This document shows, piece after piece, positions 56,751 to 64,000 of a DNA stretch of 64,000 nucleotides. The notes under the pieces are model-generated. The model saw only the letters and a list, made by a program, of their open reading frames with translations. It was not told where the DNA came from and ran no database searches. Numbering within the stretch: position 1 is the first letter of the stretch; each line of letters opens with the position of its first letter. This DNA comes from Pontibacter arcticus (GTDB lineage Bacteria > Bacteroidota > Bacteroidia > Cytophagales > Hymenobacteraceae): NCBI RefSeq assembly GCF_003284895.1, contig NZ_QMDV01000002.1, positions 310,001 through 374,000 of the forward strand. The letters are read 5' to 3'. The position numbers and the translations under genes were made by a program.

Positions 56751-57899
56751 TCAGAAATAGTATCCCATGTTTATATTAAAACGCATGTGCCAGTCTGTGT
56801 CCCCGGTTGTGCCTGATGCAAGTGCGTTTGCCCACTCGGGGCCAAGCCAGGGTTGGTTGTAGCCAAAAGCCGCATCGGTGTAGATGTACATGGGCCCGGC
56901 GGTCCAAAGTGCACCCAGTACATTCATATGCGTGTTCTCAAAACCGCTGACACGCTTGTTGTAGTAGCCATAGTTGTTATAGAAGGTGATCCCCTGCAGC
57001 AGGCGCGTGTCGATTGGGACGTGATAGGCTATGTTGGCGGTATACATCTCGCCTCTGTTGGCCACATTGTAATTTGCACCGTAGGCTCCCATCTCCACAA
57101 AGTCCAGTTCTGCCCCGGCAGCATATTCAGGATTTATATTGTAGAGCATAGCCTGCAACTTCACGTTCCAGGGGCTGTGGGTAGGTTTATACTCATAGTG
57201 TATGGCAGCGGCGTACCTGGTGCCATTACGCTCCGTATCCAGGTTGTAAAGCAGCCCGCCCTGAAGGGAAGCGCCGAGCTCATGGGCAAGGCTATCGTCC
57301 AGACGACGAACCAGCTTAAAGTTTAGTTGATTGTTTTCTTTGTTGCGCCCGGTAATATCGTAGGAGTAGCGGTTGGGGCTGGCCTCTTCTGAACTGAACA
57401 CAAACTCCTCGGCACTTTTATAGTAGGCGGCCTGCCATTGCCATTGACCGCTGTCGTGTATGTACTTTACCCCCATGTCATGGTCATCTTCGAAACCAGC
57501 ATAATAAGTGATGTTAAAAAACCAGTTGTTGGAGTTGTACTGCTGTATACCGAAGGGCACCTGGTTCAGACCAACCTGTAGCTGCGACCTTTCCGAGAAA
57601 TCGTACTGGAACCAGCCCTGCTTCAGGAAACCGCCACCAAAAGCCTGCGAATACTGCCTGAATTCGGCAATCAGTTTAATGCCCTTGTACGCCGACTCCA
57701 CATTAAGCCGGAACATATCATAGCCAAAGTCGCCGCCCCGCTCCACCTGATCATCTTTCCAGGTGGATAGGTTATAGTTAAAGCGCAAGGCCCCGCCTAT
57801 CTTCAAGGTCGGTTTCTCTTCGGGCTTTTCTTCCGGGTATTGTGCGTAACATAAGGTGCTGATGAAACAGGCAATGAACAGTAAAAGTGTTCTTATCAT
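56751..57899 (-). CDS. Outer-membrane beta-barrel porin-like protein
   Basis: A 382-residue exported protein. The ATG at 57899 (MIRTLLLF) gives a clean signal peptide ending CYAQ; the earlier ATG would add seven polar residues. The sequence alternates aromatic and polar residues throughout, and the C-terminal residue is Phe (MGYYF), the recognition signal for outer-membrane assembly. It resembles phosphate-selective-porin-like proteins in pattern. Lying first in an operon with a BCCT transporter, it may admit betaine or choline across the outer membrane. Confidence 0.85.
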   Translation of the reverse strand: MIRTLLLFIACFISTLCYAQYPEEKPEEKPTLKIGGALRFNYNLSTWKDDQVERGGDFGYDMFRLNVESAYKGIKLIAEFRQYSQAFGGGFLKQGWFQYDFSERSQLQVGLNQVPFGIQQYNSNNWFFNITYYAGFEDDHDMGVKYIHDSGQWQWQAAYYKSAEEFVFSSEEASPNRYSYDITGRNKENNQLNFKLVRRLDDSLAHELGASLQGGLLYNLDTERNGTRYAAAIHYEYKPTHSPWNVKLQAMLYNINPEYAAGAELDFVEMGAYGANYNVANRGEMYTANIAYHVPIDTRLLQGITFYNNYGYYNKRVSGFENTHMNVLGALWTAGPMYIYTDAAFGYNQPWLGPEWANALASGTTGDTDWHMRFNINMGYYF

Positions 57900-58151
57900 G
57901 TAAATAACGTGGTAACACATCTGGAATCCTTCATAAGTTGGACGGGTTTAAAACTGAAATGTTGCCCAGAGGAAGCATTTCGCTTTTTACTTACATCCAC
58001 TGGGAGGTAATTTTTTGAGCAAGGTGTAATCCAGGTAGAAAAACCCTTCGCGCTTATAAAGAAATTATCATCAGGCTGTTTTGCATTTAGCTCTTAGGAA
58101 CAAAATGCCGTACCTATAAGCTTTAAATGAATTTAAACAAGTAGTTAAAGT

Positions 58152-59219
58152 ATGAACAGAATAGCTTTAGTAGTAGGTGTAAGCGGGATAACGGGCAGCA
58201 ACCTTGCAGAAGAGCTTGTTAAAGAAGGATGGATTACCTATGGGCTGGCCAGAAACCCTAACATTAGCTTGGAAGGTTTACAGCCAGTTGCCGCAGATCT
58301 GCTCCGCCCAGAAAGCTTGTCTGTCGCCCTTGCCGATGTTGCTCCTACGCATGTGTTTTTCACCAGCTGGATGCGCATGGAAACGGAAGCAGAAAACATT
58401 AAAGTGAATGCGGCAATGGTTCGCAACCTGCTGGATGCTTTGGCTCCGAAGCAATCGGTGCAGCACGTGGCACTTGTAACAGGACTCAAGCATTACCTGG
58501 GGCCTTTCGAGGCATATGCCAAAGAAGGGTTTCTGCCTGAAACGCCTCTGCGTGAGGAGCAGCCCCGGCTGGATATAGAGAATTTTTATTATGCACAGGA
58601 AGATGAAGTGTACGCCGCTGCCGCCCGTGATGGCTTCACCTGGAGTATTCACCGACCGCACACAGTGATTGGAAAGGCTGTAGGCAACCAAATGAATTTG
58701 GGCACTACCCTGGCCGTCTACGCTACTATTTGCAAGGAGACGGATCGTCCTTTTAAGTTTCCAGGGTCTGAGGCACAGTGGAACGGGCTGTCGGATGTGA
58801 CCGACGTAAGGGTGCTGGCCAAGCACCTGGTGTGGGCAGCAACCACGCAAGAAGCTAAAAACAAGGCTTTCAATGTTGTTAACGGTGAATTCTTTCGATG
58901 GAAGTGGCTTTGGCAACGATTGGCCGATTGGTTCAACGTTGAGCCTGTGGGCTTTGATGGCACCATTCATCCTCTTGAAGGCGAAATGGCGCAGGACGGT
59001 ACTTTGTGGCGTGAGATTGCTGAGCGTTACAAGCTGGTTGAGCCGGACCTGAGCCGACTCGCTTCGCCCTGGCACACTGATCTTGATTTGGGACGGCCTA
59101 TTGAGGTAATGACCGACATGTCTAAGAGTCGCAAGTTAGGATTCCTGGTTTACCAAAACACCGAAGAGTCATTCTTCGACCTGTTCACGCAACTGCGCCA
59201 TGATCAGTTGATCCCCTGA
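58152..59219 (+). CDS. PRISE-type SDR (progesterone 5-beta-reductase/iridoid synthase-like)
   Basis: A 355-residue extended short-chain dehydrogenase. The NADP(H)-binding motif GVSGITGSNLAEEL is at residues 9-22, and ARNPN follows where the specificity arginine lies. Characteristic blocks of this family are LVTGLKHYLGP, REEQPRL...NFYYAQED (catalytic Tyr) and WSIHRPHTVIG. Such bacterial enzymes reduce activated C=C bonds of enones. The physiological substrate is unknown. It is divergent from the porin operon across 252 bp. Confidence 0.9.
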   Translation: MNRIALVVGVSGITGSNLAEELVKEGWITYGLARNPNISLEGLQPVAADLLRPESLSVALADVAPTHVFFTSWMRMETEAENIKVNAAMVRNLLDALAPKQSVQHVALVTGLKHYLGPFEAYAKEGFLPETPLREEQPRLDIENFYYAQEDEVYAAAARDGFTWSIHRPHTVIGKAVGNQMNLGTTLAVYATICKETDRPFKFPGSEAQWNGLSDVTDVRVLAKHLVWAATTQEAKNKAFNVVNGEFFRWKWLWQRLADWFNVEPVGFDGTIHPLEGEMAQDGTLWREIAERYKLVEPDLSRLASPWHTDLDLGRPIEVMTDMSKSRKLGFLVYQNTEESFFDLFTQLRHDQLIP

Positions 59220-59637
59220 CACTCTTTTATTACGTAATACTGGTATCAGCATCTAGAAAGAAGGTGGAAAGACTTTGTCCTGTTTTAAATATGGGAAATA
59301 GTATAGATTTTTTAGCTGTATTGCTGTAGCAAAGTACAAATAGACTCACAACCTTTATGATCCAACTAAAACCAAAAGAAATAAATTGAGTTTTATCGAA
59401 TTAAATAAGCCGTTCCATTTTACATGAAGCGGCTTTTTTTATGGAAGACAGAAGGATTGAATTGTCAAACTTTATTCACATTGATTTAACTACTTTGGGT
59501 GAGCATTTATAGTTGAGATATTAAAGATATTAAAGAAATAAATGATTGACTATGGGCTGGGCTATTGATAGAAGAAGCTGACCTAGGGGGCATTATAGTA
59601 AGTTGTTCTTTCAACTGCTTCTCAGTGGTTATTCTTG
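59220..59637. other. 418-bp region between convergent genes
   Basis: No gene; a frame at 59507-59731 overlaps the end of the NRAMP-like gene and has no support. It holds the hairpin at 59405-59441. Confidence 0.5.
59405..59441 (+). terminator. Intrinsic terminator after the PRISE gene
   Basis: AAGCCG (59407-59412) pairs with CGGCTT, and the stem continues with a wobble and one mismatch. A T7 run follows. The distance from the gene end (about 190 bp) is long. Confidence 0.6.
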
Positions 59638-60828
59638 TTATGAGAAAAGCGCCGGAAGCTGTTTTAACAATGTATAGCCCCCCATCCAGGCCATTAAGAG
59701 CACTACAAATACGCCGAAAATAGTAAGCCAAACCGGATGTTTGTAATCCCCGACAATTTTTGTTTTATGTGCCGCGATAAGAATGGTGCCCAATGTTATC
59801 GGTAAAATAAGCCCGTTTAACGAGCCAGCAAGTATAAGCAGCTGTACCGGCCGGCCTATGGTTACAAAGATGATCGTAGACAAAAATATAAAGGCTATGA
59901 TCACCCAGTTCTCATACCGATCAATATTTTTATTAAAAGACTTGATAAACGAAACCGAAGTATAAGCCGAGCCAATAACGGAGGTAACAGCAGCCGATAA
60001 CATCACAATGCCAAATAATTTATACCCTACCTTTCCAGCTGCCAATTGAAACACGGAAGCAGGTGGATTGCTTTCATCCAACAAAAGACCTTTCGAAATT
60101 ATGCCAAGCGCAGCCAGGAAAAGGAAGACCCGGATGATGGAAGCAACTGTGATACCTGATACCGCACTGGTAGTCACTTCTGGTAAAGCAGCTTTCCCTT
60201 TTATACCTGCATCGAGCAGGCGATGCCCTCCGGCAAAAGTTATGTAACCGCCTACAGTACCCCCAACTAAAGTAATGATGGCCATCACATCTATTTCTTC
60301 GGGTACAAAAGTGCGCAAAACAGCTTCTCCAATAGGAGGGGATGAGCTGATGGCCACATACACTATCAGCAGGATCATGAGCAGGCCCATCACCTGTACA
60401 AATCTATCCATCACCTTACCAGCCTCTTTTATCAGGAAAATGCCTACTGAAATACCAGCTGCCAGTATAGCACCAGCCTCAGCTGAAATGCCGAACAATA
60501 CATTAAAGCCCAGCCCGGCCCCGCCCACATTTCCAATATTAAATGCCAGTCCGCCTAAAACTATAAGTATAGCTATACTTAAACCAAGCCCCGGAAGTAC
60601 AGCATCGGCGATGTCCTGTGCCCGTTTTTCTGACACTGCAATTACACGCCACACATTTAACTGCACACCTATATCCAGTATAATAGAGATAAGTATAACA
60701 AAGCCAAAACTGGCAGCCAGCGTCTGCGTGAATACAGTAGTTTGTGTCAGGAAGCCGGGGCCAACGGCAGAAGTAGCCATCAAAAAAGCAGCACCTAACA
60801 GCACGCTCCGGTTTTTAATTTTTTTCAT
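59638..60828 (-). CDS. NRAMP-related membrane transporter in the 5-oxoprolinase operon (YcsG-like)
   Basis: A 396-residue integral membrane protein with about eleven spans and overall NRAMP similarity (GPGFLTQTTVFT, GGHRLLDAGIKGKA, LAGSLNGLILP). The metal-binding DPGN of TM1 and the Met-containing motif of TM6 seen in true Mn/Fe transporters are not visible; the matching positions read FTQT and GGHR. It is the last gene of pxpB-pxpC-pxpA and overlaps pxpA by a few bases, the same arrangement as B. subtilis ycsG near ycsF-kipI-kipA. Transport of 5-oxoproline or a related compound rather than a metal is plausible, but that is inference. Confidence 0.85.
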   Translation of the reverse strand: MKKIKNRSVLLGAAFLMATSAVGPGFLTQTTVFTQTLAASFGFVILISIILDIGVQLNVWRVIAVSEKRAQDIADAVLPGLGLSIAILIVLGGLAFNIGNVGGAGLGFNVLFGISAEAGAILAAGISVGIFLIKEAGKVMDRFVQVMGLLMILLIVYVAISSSPPIGEAVLRTFVPEEIDVMAIITLVGGTVGGYITFAGGHRLLDAGIKGKAALPEVTTSAVSGITVASIIRVFLFLAALGIISKGLLLDESNPPASVFQLAAGKVGYKLFGIVMLSAAVTSVIGSAYTSVSFIKSFNKNIDRYENWVIIAFIFLSTIIFVTIGRPVQLLILAGSLNGLILPITLGTILIAAHKTKIVGDYKHPVWLTIFGVFVVLLMAWMGGYTLLKQLPALFS

Positions 60829-61628
60829 CAGCTTTTGATTGGCTGTACGACTATACTTTCGTTTTCAAGTGTTTGCCGAATAAAGCGGGCAAATGCCAGG
60901 GCATGTGGCCCATCACCATGTATGCAAACAGTATCTGCCTGTATGGTAAACTCAGTACCTTGCTGCGAAAGCACTTTACCTTCCTTTACCATTCTGATCA
61001 CCTGTTTAACCGCCTCATTTTGATCTGTTATCAGTGCGTTGGGTAACCTGCGTGAGGTGAGGGTTCCATCTTGTTGATAGGTTCTGTCAGCAAATACCTC
61101 ATTGGCAGTTCTCAGTCCTACGTTTTTTCCCGCTTTGGTGAGTGCACTACCAGCCAGTCCATACAGCACAGCCTCGGGGCATACCTTATAAACTGCTTCT
61201 GCAATTGCTTCCGAAAGACCTGCACTTAATGCAGCCATATTATAAAGTGCCCCATGTGGTTTTACATGATGTAACTTTCCGCCTGCCGCTTTTACAAATC
61301 CATTGAGCGCACCTACCTGGTATACAACCATATCGAAAGCTTCCTGGTGCGTAATCGTCATTTCACGGCGGCCAAAGCCTACGAGGTCAGGTAACCCCGG
61401 ATGAGCACCAATGGCTACGTTCTTTGCCAAGGCAAGTGCTACCGTTTTTCGCATAATGGCAGGGTTGCCCGCATGGTAGCCACAGGCTATATTTGCTGAA
61501 GATACATGATCAAGTATAGCCTCGTCATTTCCTAAAGTATAAATGCCATAACTTTCACCCATATCGCAGTTAAGGTCTACGGTGAGGTGCCCGGTATCTA
61601 GTGGTTTATTTTGAATTGCAGTGCCCAT
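60828..61628 (-). CDS. pxpA: 5-oxoprolinase subunit PxpA (LamB/YcsF family)
   Basis: A 266-residue cytoplasmic subunit of ATP-dependent 5-oxoprolinase, which opens pyroglutamate to glutamate. The family motifs DLNCDMGES (near 18-26), [29 protein letters not shown] and CIHGDGPHA are all present, with the Asp and His residues in the active site. Length is typical. The gene starts inside the 3' end of pxpC and its stop touches the NRAMP-like start, so translation is coupled. Confidence 0.95.
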   Translation of the reverse strand: MGTAIQNKPLDTGHLTVDLNCDMGESYGIYTLGNDEAILDHVSSANIACGYHAGNPAIMRKTVALALAKNVAIGAHPGLPDLVGFGRREMTITHQEAFDMVVYQVGALNGFVKAAGGKLHHVKPHGALYNMAALSAGLSEAIAEAVYKVCPEAVLYGLAGSALTKAGKNVGLRTANEVFADRTYQQDGTLTSRRLPNALITDQNEAVKQVIRMVKEGKVLSQQGTEFTIQADTVCIHGDGPHALAFARFIRQTLENESIVVQPIKS

Positions 61629-62605
61629 TTCAGCTGTTCTATTTTCTGTTCCTGTTCTATGAATAATTGTTGTGCCTTTTCCAGTGTTGTTTCCTCAAAT
61701 CGGATGAACTTACCCGGTTGTACTTGTGCCAGTTGAGATAGATCAGCTGTAATAACCTGCGCAATGCGCGGGTAGCCGCCGGTGGTCTGGTGATCAGCCA
61801 TCAGTATGATAAGTTGGCCTTGAGCAGGTACCTGTATTGTACCAAACGTAACAGCACTTGAGAGCATTTCTTTGTTTTCGGTAAGTGAAAGTGGCATGCC
61901 CTGCAAGCGGTAACCCATTCGGTCTGATGCTGTTGTTATCATAAACTTCTCGGTCCAGAGGTACTCCTGACTGCTACTGGGAAATAACTCATAGTCTGGG
62001 CCTTTTACCGCGCGTATAGTTGAGTTATGTTCATAAGTGGGGTAAAGTTCAGGAGATGGTGACCAGGTAGTTTGAGCATAATCACCAATACCTATAGTTT
62101 CCTGTAATTGCTCCCAATGGAGTTTCGGATTTCCTACTGGTTTGCAACATGTCAGTATATCGCCAGTCTGCAACGCTCTGCCTTTAAAACCGCCAATGCC
62201 AGCACGTAAATAAGTGGCATAACTTCCCATTATTTCCGGAACATCAAAACCTCCTCCTACTGCTATGTAGGCGCGGCAGCCGCGCACTGGGGCACCAAAG
62301 GCAAGAGTGCTGTTTCGCTTCACTAAAGTAGGCCGCCAAAGTTTTACAGGTTTTCCGTTTATACTCGGCGATAGATCAGCACCGGTAATGGCAATCAGGC
62401 AATCTGCTTCAAAATATAAGGTTGGTCCAAGTAGGGTAACTTCGAGAGCGGCTGCTTGCTGGTCATTTCCGATTAAAAGGTTAGCAATGCGAATGGCTAC
62501 TTCGTCCATGGCGCCACTTACCATAATGCCCTCTTTCTGGTAACCGTATCTGCCTGTGTCCTGGATGGTAGAGAGGAGGCCGGGCTTAAGCACTTTAATA
62601 CTCAT
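61598..62605 (-). CDS. pxpC: 5-oxoprolinase subunit PxpC (KipA family)
   Basis: A 335-residue subunit that works with PxpB in the ATP-dependent step of 5-oxoproline hydrolysis. ATG at 62605 (MSIKVLKPG) is used; the earlier ATG would add 16 residues read through pxpB. Motifs: [20 protein letters not shown]-like [32 protein letters not shown] and [16 protein letters not shown]. The start overlaps the pxpB end by 11 bp. Confidence 0.95.
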   Translation of the reverse strand: MSIKVLKPGLLSTIQDTGRYGYQKEGIMVSGAMDEVAIRIANLLIGNDQQAAALEVTLLGPTLYFEADCLIAITGADLSPSINGKPVKLWRPTLVKRNSTLAFGAPVRGCRAYIAVGGGFDVPEIMGSYATYLRAGIGGFKGRALQTGDILTCCKPVGNPKLHWEQLQETIGIGDYAQTTWSPSPELYPTYEHNSTIRAVKGPDYELFPSSSQEYLWTEKFMITTASDRMGYRLQGMPLSLTENKEMLSSAVTFGTIQVPAQGQLIILMADHQTTGGYPRIAQVITADLSQLAQVQPGKFIRFEETTLEKAQQLFIEQEQKIEQLKWALQFKINH

Positions 62606-63329
62606 GTTGCTGCTCCTTTCGCTGTAGAAATTCTTTTGGAGTAATGGCTGCAAACTTTACCCTATCGCCGGCCTGTAGCAGGCTGGGTTGTTTAATGCTA
62701 GGGTTGAAGAGTAAAAGGGGCGTTCTTCCTATAAGTTGCCATCCTCCGGGAGTTTCTATAGAATAAATGCCGGTTTGCTTGCCGGCAATGCCTACTGAGC
62801 CTGCAGGAATAACTGCTCGTGGTGTTTCTTTACGAGGTGTTGCAATTTGTTCATCCAGGCCACCTAGGTAAGGGAAACCAGGCGCAAAACCAATCATATA
62901 TACCTGGTAGCTGCCACTTGTATGTACAGAGATAACTTCTTCCGGAGTTAGTTGATTATGCCTGGCAACAAACGCAAGGTCTGGGCCATAATCTCCTCCA
63001 TAACACACAGGTATTATTACTTCACGTGAAGTATAAGTCTGCGTAGCAACGCTGCAGAGAAGCAACGCATTTTGTAATATGATCAGGACATGTGCATACG
63101 GATCTTGCCTGCCCTGACGGGAGAGTGCTACAGGGTTGTAATAGATAGTTACCGTAGTATAAGCCGGTACATACTCTATTAACCCTGTAAAGGGATGGCA
63201 CTCCAGGTAATGTGCAAAATTTTGAACCCGAGTATAAGTCGCCAGGTTAATATCGTCTCCAAACTGTACTACAATAGCTGCATCACCGAGCGGGTAAATC
63301 TGCAGGTAGTCCAGGTTCAGGTCTTTCAT
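62595..63329 (-). CDS. pxpB: 5-oxoprolinase subunit PxpB (KipI family)
   Basis: A 244-residue subunit. It shows the KipI family order: YPLGDAAIVVQFGD, VCYGGDYGPDLAFVA, MIGFAPGFPYLGGLD, TPRKETPRAVIPAGSVGIAG and YSIETPGGWQLIGRTPL. B. subtilis KipI also inhibits KinA, but the PxpABC enzyme role is the more general one. It is the first gene of a four-gene operon (pxpB-pxpC-pxpA-transporter) running leftward from a 440-bp gap. Confidence 0.95.
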   Translation of the reverse strand: MKDLNLDYLQIYPLGDAAIVVQFGDDINLATYTRVQNFAHYLECHPFTGLIEYVPAYTTVTIYYNPVALSRQGRQDPYAHVLIILQNALLLCSVATQTYTSREVIIPVCYGGDYGPDLAFVARHNQLTPEEVISVHTSGSYQVYMIGFAPGFPYLGGLDEQIATPRKETPRAVIPAGSVGIAGKQTGIYSIETPGGWQLIGRTPLLLFNPSIKQPSLLQAGDRVKFAAITPKEFLQRKEQQHEY

Positions 63330-63769
63330 AGGTTAGGCTGGCTTATTCCCAAATCGTTAAGTATAGGCTTGTTTACCCTAACTTACTACATACTTCCTGT
63401 TAACCAAAATTTATTATTTATTGATTACAGAGCATTATTCCCAGTGCTCGGCTTAAAGTCTTTTCGGCCTGCTTTGCAACAAACTAATAGGTTGCAGTTT
63501 CATCAGCTAGAGGGAGAGAAGTACAATTAAAAGCCACATAAGCGTGATTTCTTCATGCTGCTTTTGTTTGAGAAAGGGAGCAGTTCCCTTACAATCGATT
63601 TTAAGAAATAGATGGAAAATAGATCAGCTATTATTTCAATGCTAAGTTAACTTGGAAGCATCATACTGGCAAAGGAGGGAGATTCTTTTATTTTTTTAAA
63701 TTATTTTTAGCTAAATTAGAACTAAAACTATCTTAAAACCATTTCCCTACTTAAACAACTTAACTACAG
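63330..63769. other. 440-bp divergent intergenic region
   Basis: The gap between the pxp operon and the last gene. There is no gene; a T-rich tract lies near 63686-63712. It must hold promoters in both directions. Confidence 0.5.
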
Positions 63770-64000
63770 ATGATGAGATTAAGAACATTTACAATGGCAC
63801 TGCTTTGCGGTGGAGTTACGTTCCTGACTGTTTCTTGTGAGAATGAGATGGAGCAAATGGACATGAAAGCAACGTCATCGCAGAACAAGGTGAGTCTGGC
63901 TACAGGCCATGATAAATTTGCCCTTAAGCTGCCAACGGATGCTGGTCCGATTAGCGAGAACCTCAGAAATGCCATTGTAGGCGAGGCTGTAGCTCCAAGC
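63770..64000 (+). CDS. Exported lipoprotein, partial (runs off the window)
   Basis: At least 77 codons, open to the end. The N terminus is a lipoprotein signal: MMRLRTFTMALLC... with the lipobox LTVSC giving Cys23, then an acidic ENEMEQMD stretch that favours surface exposure in Bacteroidota. The first ATG is at 63770, with a second one immediately after. The remainder (DKFALKLPTDAGPISENL) has no motif that I recognise. The family cannot be named from this fragment. Confidence 0.75.
   Translation, partial: MMRLRTFTMALLCGGVTFLTVSCENEMEQMDMKATSSQNKVSLATGHDKFALKLPTDAGPISENLRNAIVGEAVAPS

Noticed and set aside
59507-59731. 74-codon minus-strand frame
   Set aside because: It overlaps the end of the NRAMP-like gene in another phase and contains no recognisable features.
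1-64000. TATACTT as a promoter -7 element (TAnnTTTG)
   Set aside because: TATACTTTG is one base longer than the Bacteroidota consensus, and most copies lie within genes and on both strands.
1-64000. tRNA, rRNA, CRISPR, IS or phage genes
   Set aside because: Scanned for T-loop-like sequences in gaps, direct-repeat arrays and transposase or integrase proteins; nothing convincing was seen.

Overview
The window looks like chromosome of an aerobic, halotolerant member of the Bacteroidota, probably Cytophagales (Hymenobacteraceae, Pontibacter- or Adhaeribacter-like). This is inferred from protein types only: DUF808, PepSY-like and SdiA-regulated proteins, lipoproteins with acidic residues after the lipobox cysteine, CheB-CheR-PAS kinases, KaiBC and a bacteriophytochrome. 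No rRNA or tRNA was seen. I found no insertion sequence, phage, CRISPR array or tRNA gene; the window is a dense chromosomal segment of about 51 genes.

Region 1 (1-30 kb) is rich in sensory genes. It opens with the end of a bacteriophytochrome that has GAF and PHY domains but no kinase. A giant CheB-CheR-PAS-histidine kinase follows 40 bp later. Next come a sialidase-like secreted protein, a DedA protein, a DUF808 protein, a lone MreB, and a YceI / MhqO-like dioxygenase / MhqD-like esterase operon. A NarL-type regulator then faces a second CheB-CheR-PAS kinase, a stand-alone CheB lies divergent to that kinase, and a kaiC-kaiB pair without kaiA follows. After these are an AraC regulator, NhaA, an OmpR-type two-component system with a PepSY-like and an SdiA-regulated protein, a GAF protein and two tandem STAS-like proteins.

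Region 2 (30-45 kb) starts with a GAF histidine kinase after a 753-bp gene-free stretch. It continues with a secreted amidohydrolase, a YpfJ-type metallopeptidase, a Tat-signal SDR, a lipoprotein sugar dehydrogenase, two GH13 enzymes (trehalose-synthase-like and alpha-glucosidase), an MscS channel and a quinone-oxidoreductase-like MDR.

Region 3 (45-64 kb) holds a three-gene RND efflux operon, an alpha/beta hydrolase, an M50-type protease with a DUF2188-like tail, MarC, a porin-BCCT-UspA osmoprotectant operon, a PRISE-type SDR, and a pxpB-pxpC-pxpA-NRAMP-like operon for 5-oxoproline. A partial lipoprotein gene runs off the end.

Two themes stand out. Light-sensing and clock-like signalling proteins are concentrated in the first 22 kb. 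Osmotic and sodium homeostasis genes (NhaA, TreS-like, MscS, BCCT) recur across the window. Superimposed on everything is a short iterated sequence, AAGTATA / TATACTT, whose full form AAGTATACTT is a perfect palindrome. It occurs far more often than expected, inside genes, between genes and in terminator loops, and is the most unusual DNA-level signal here.
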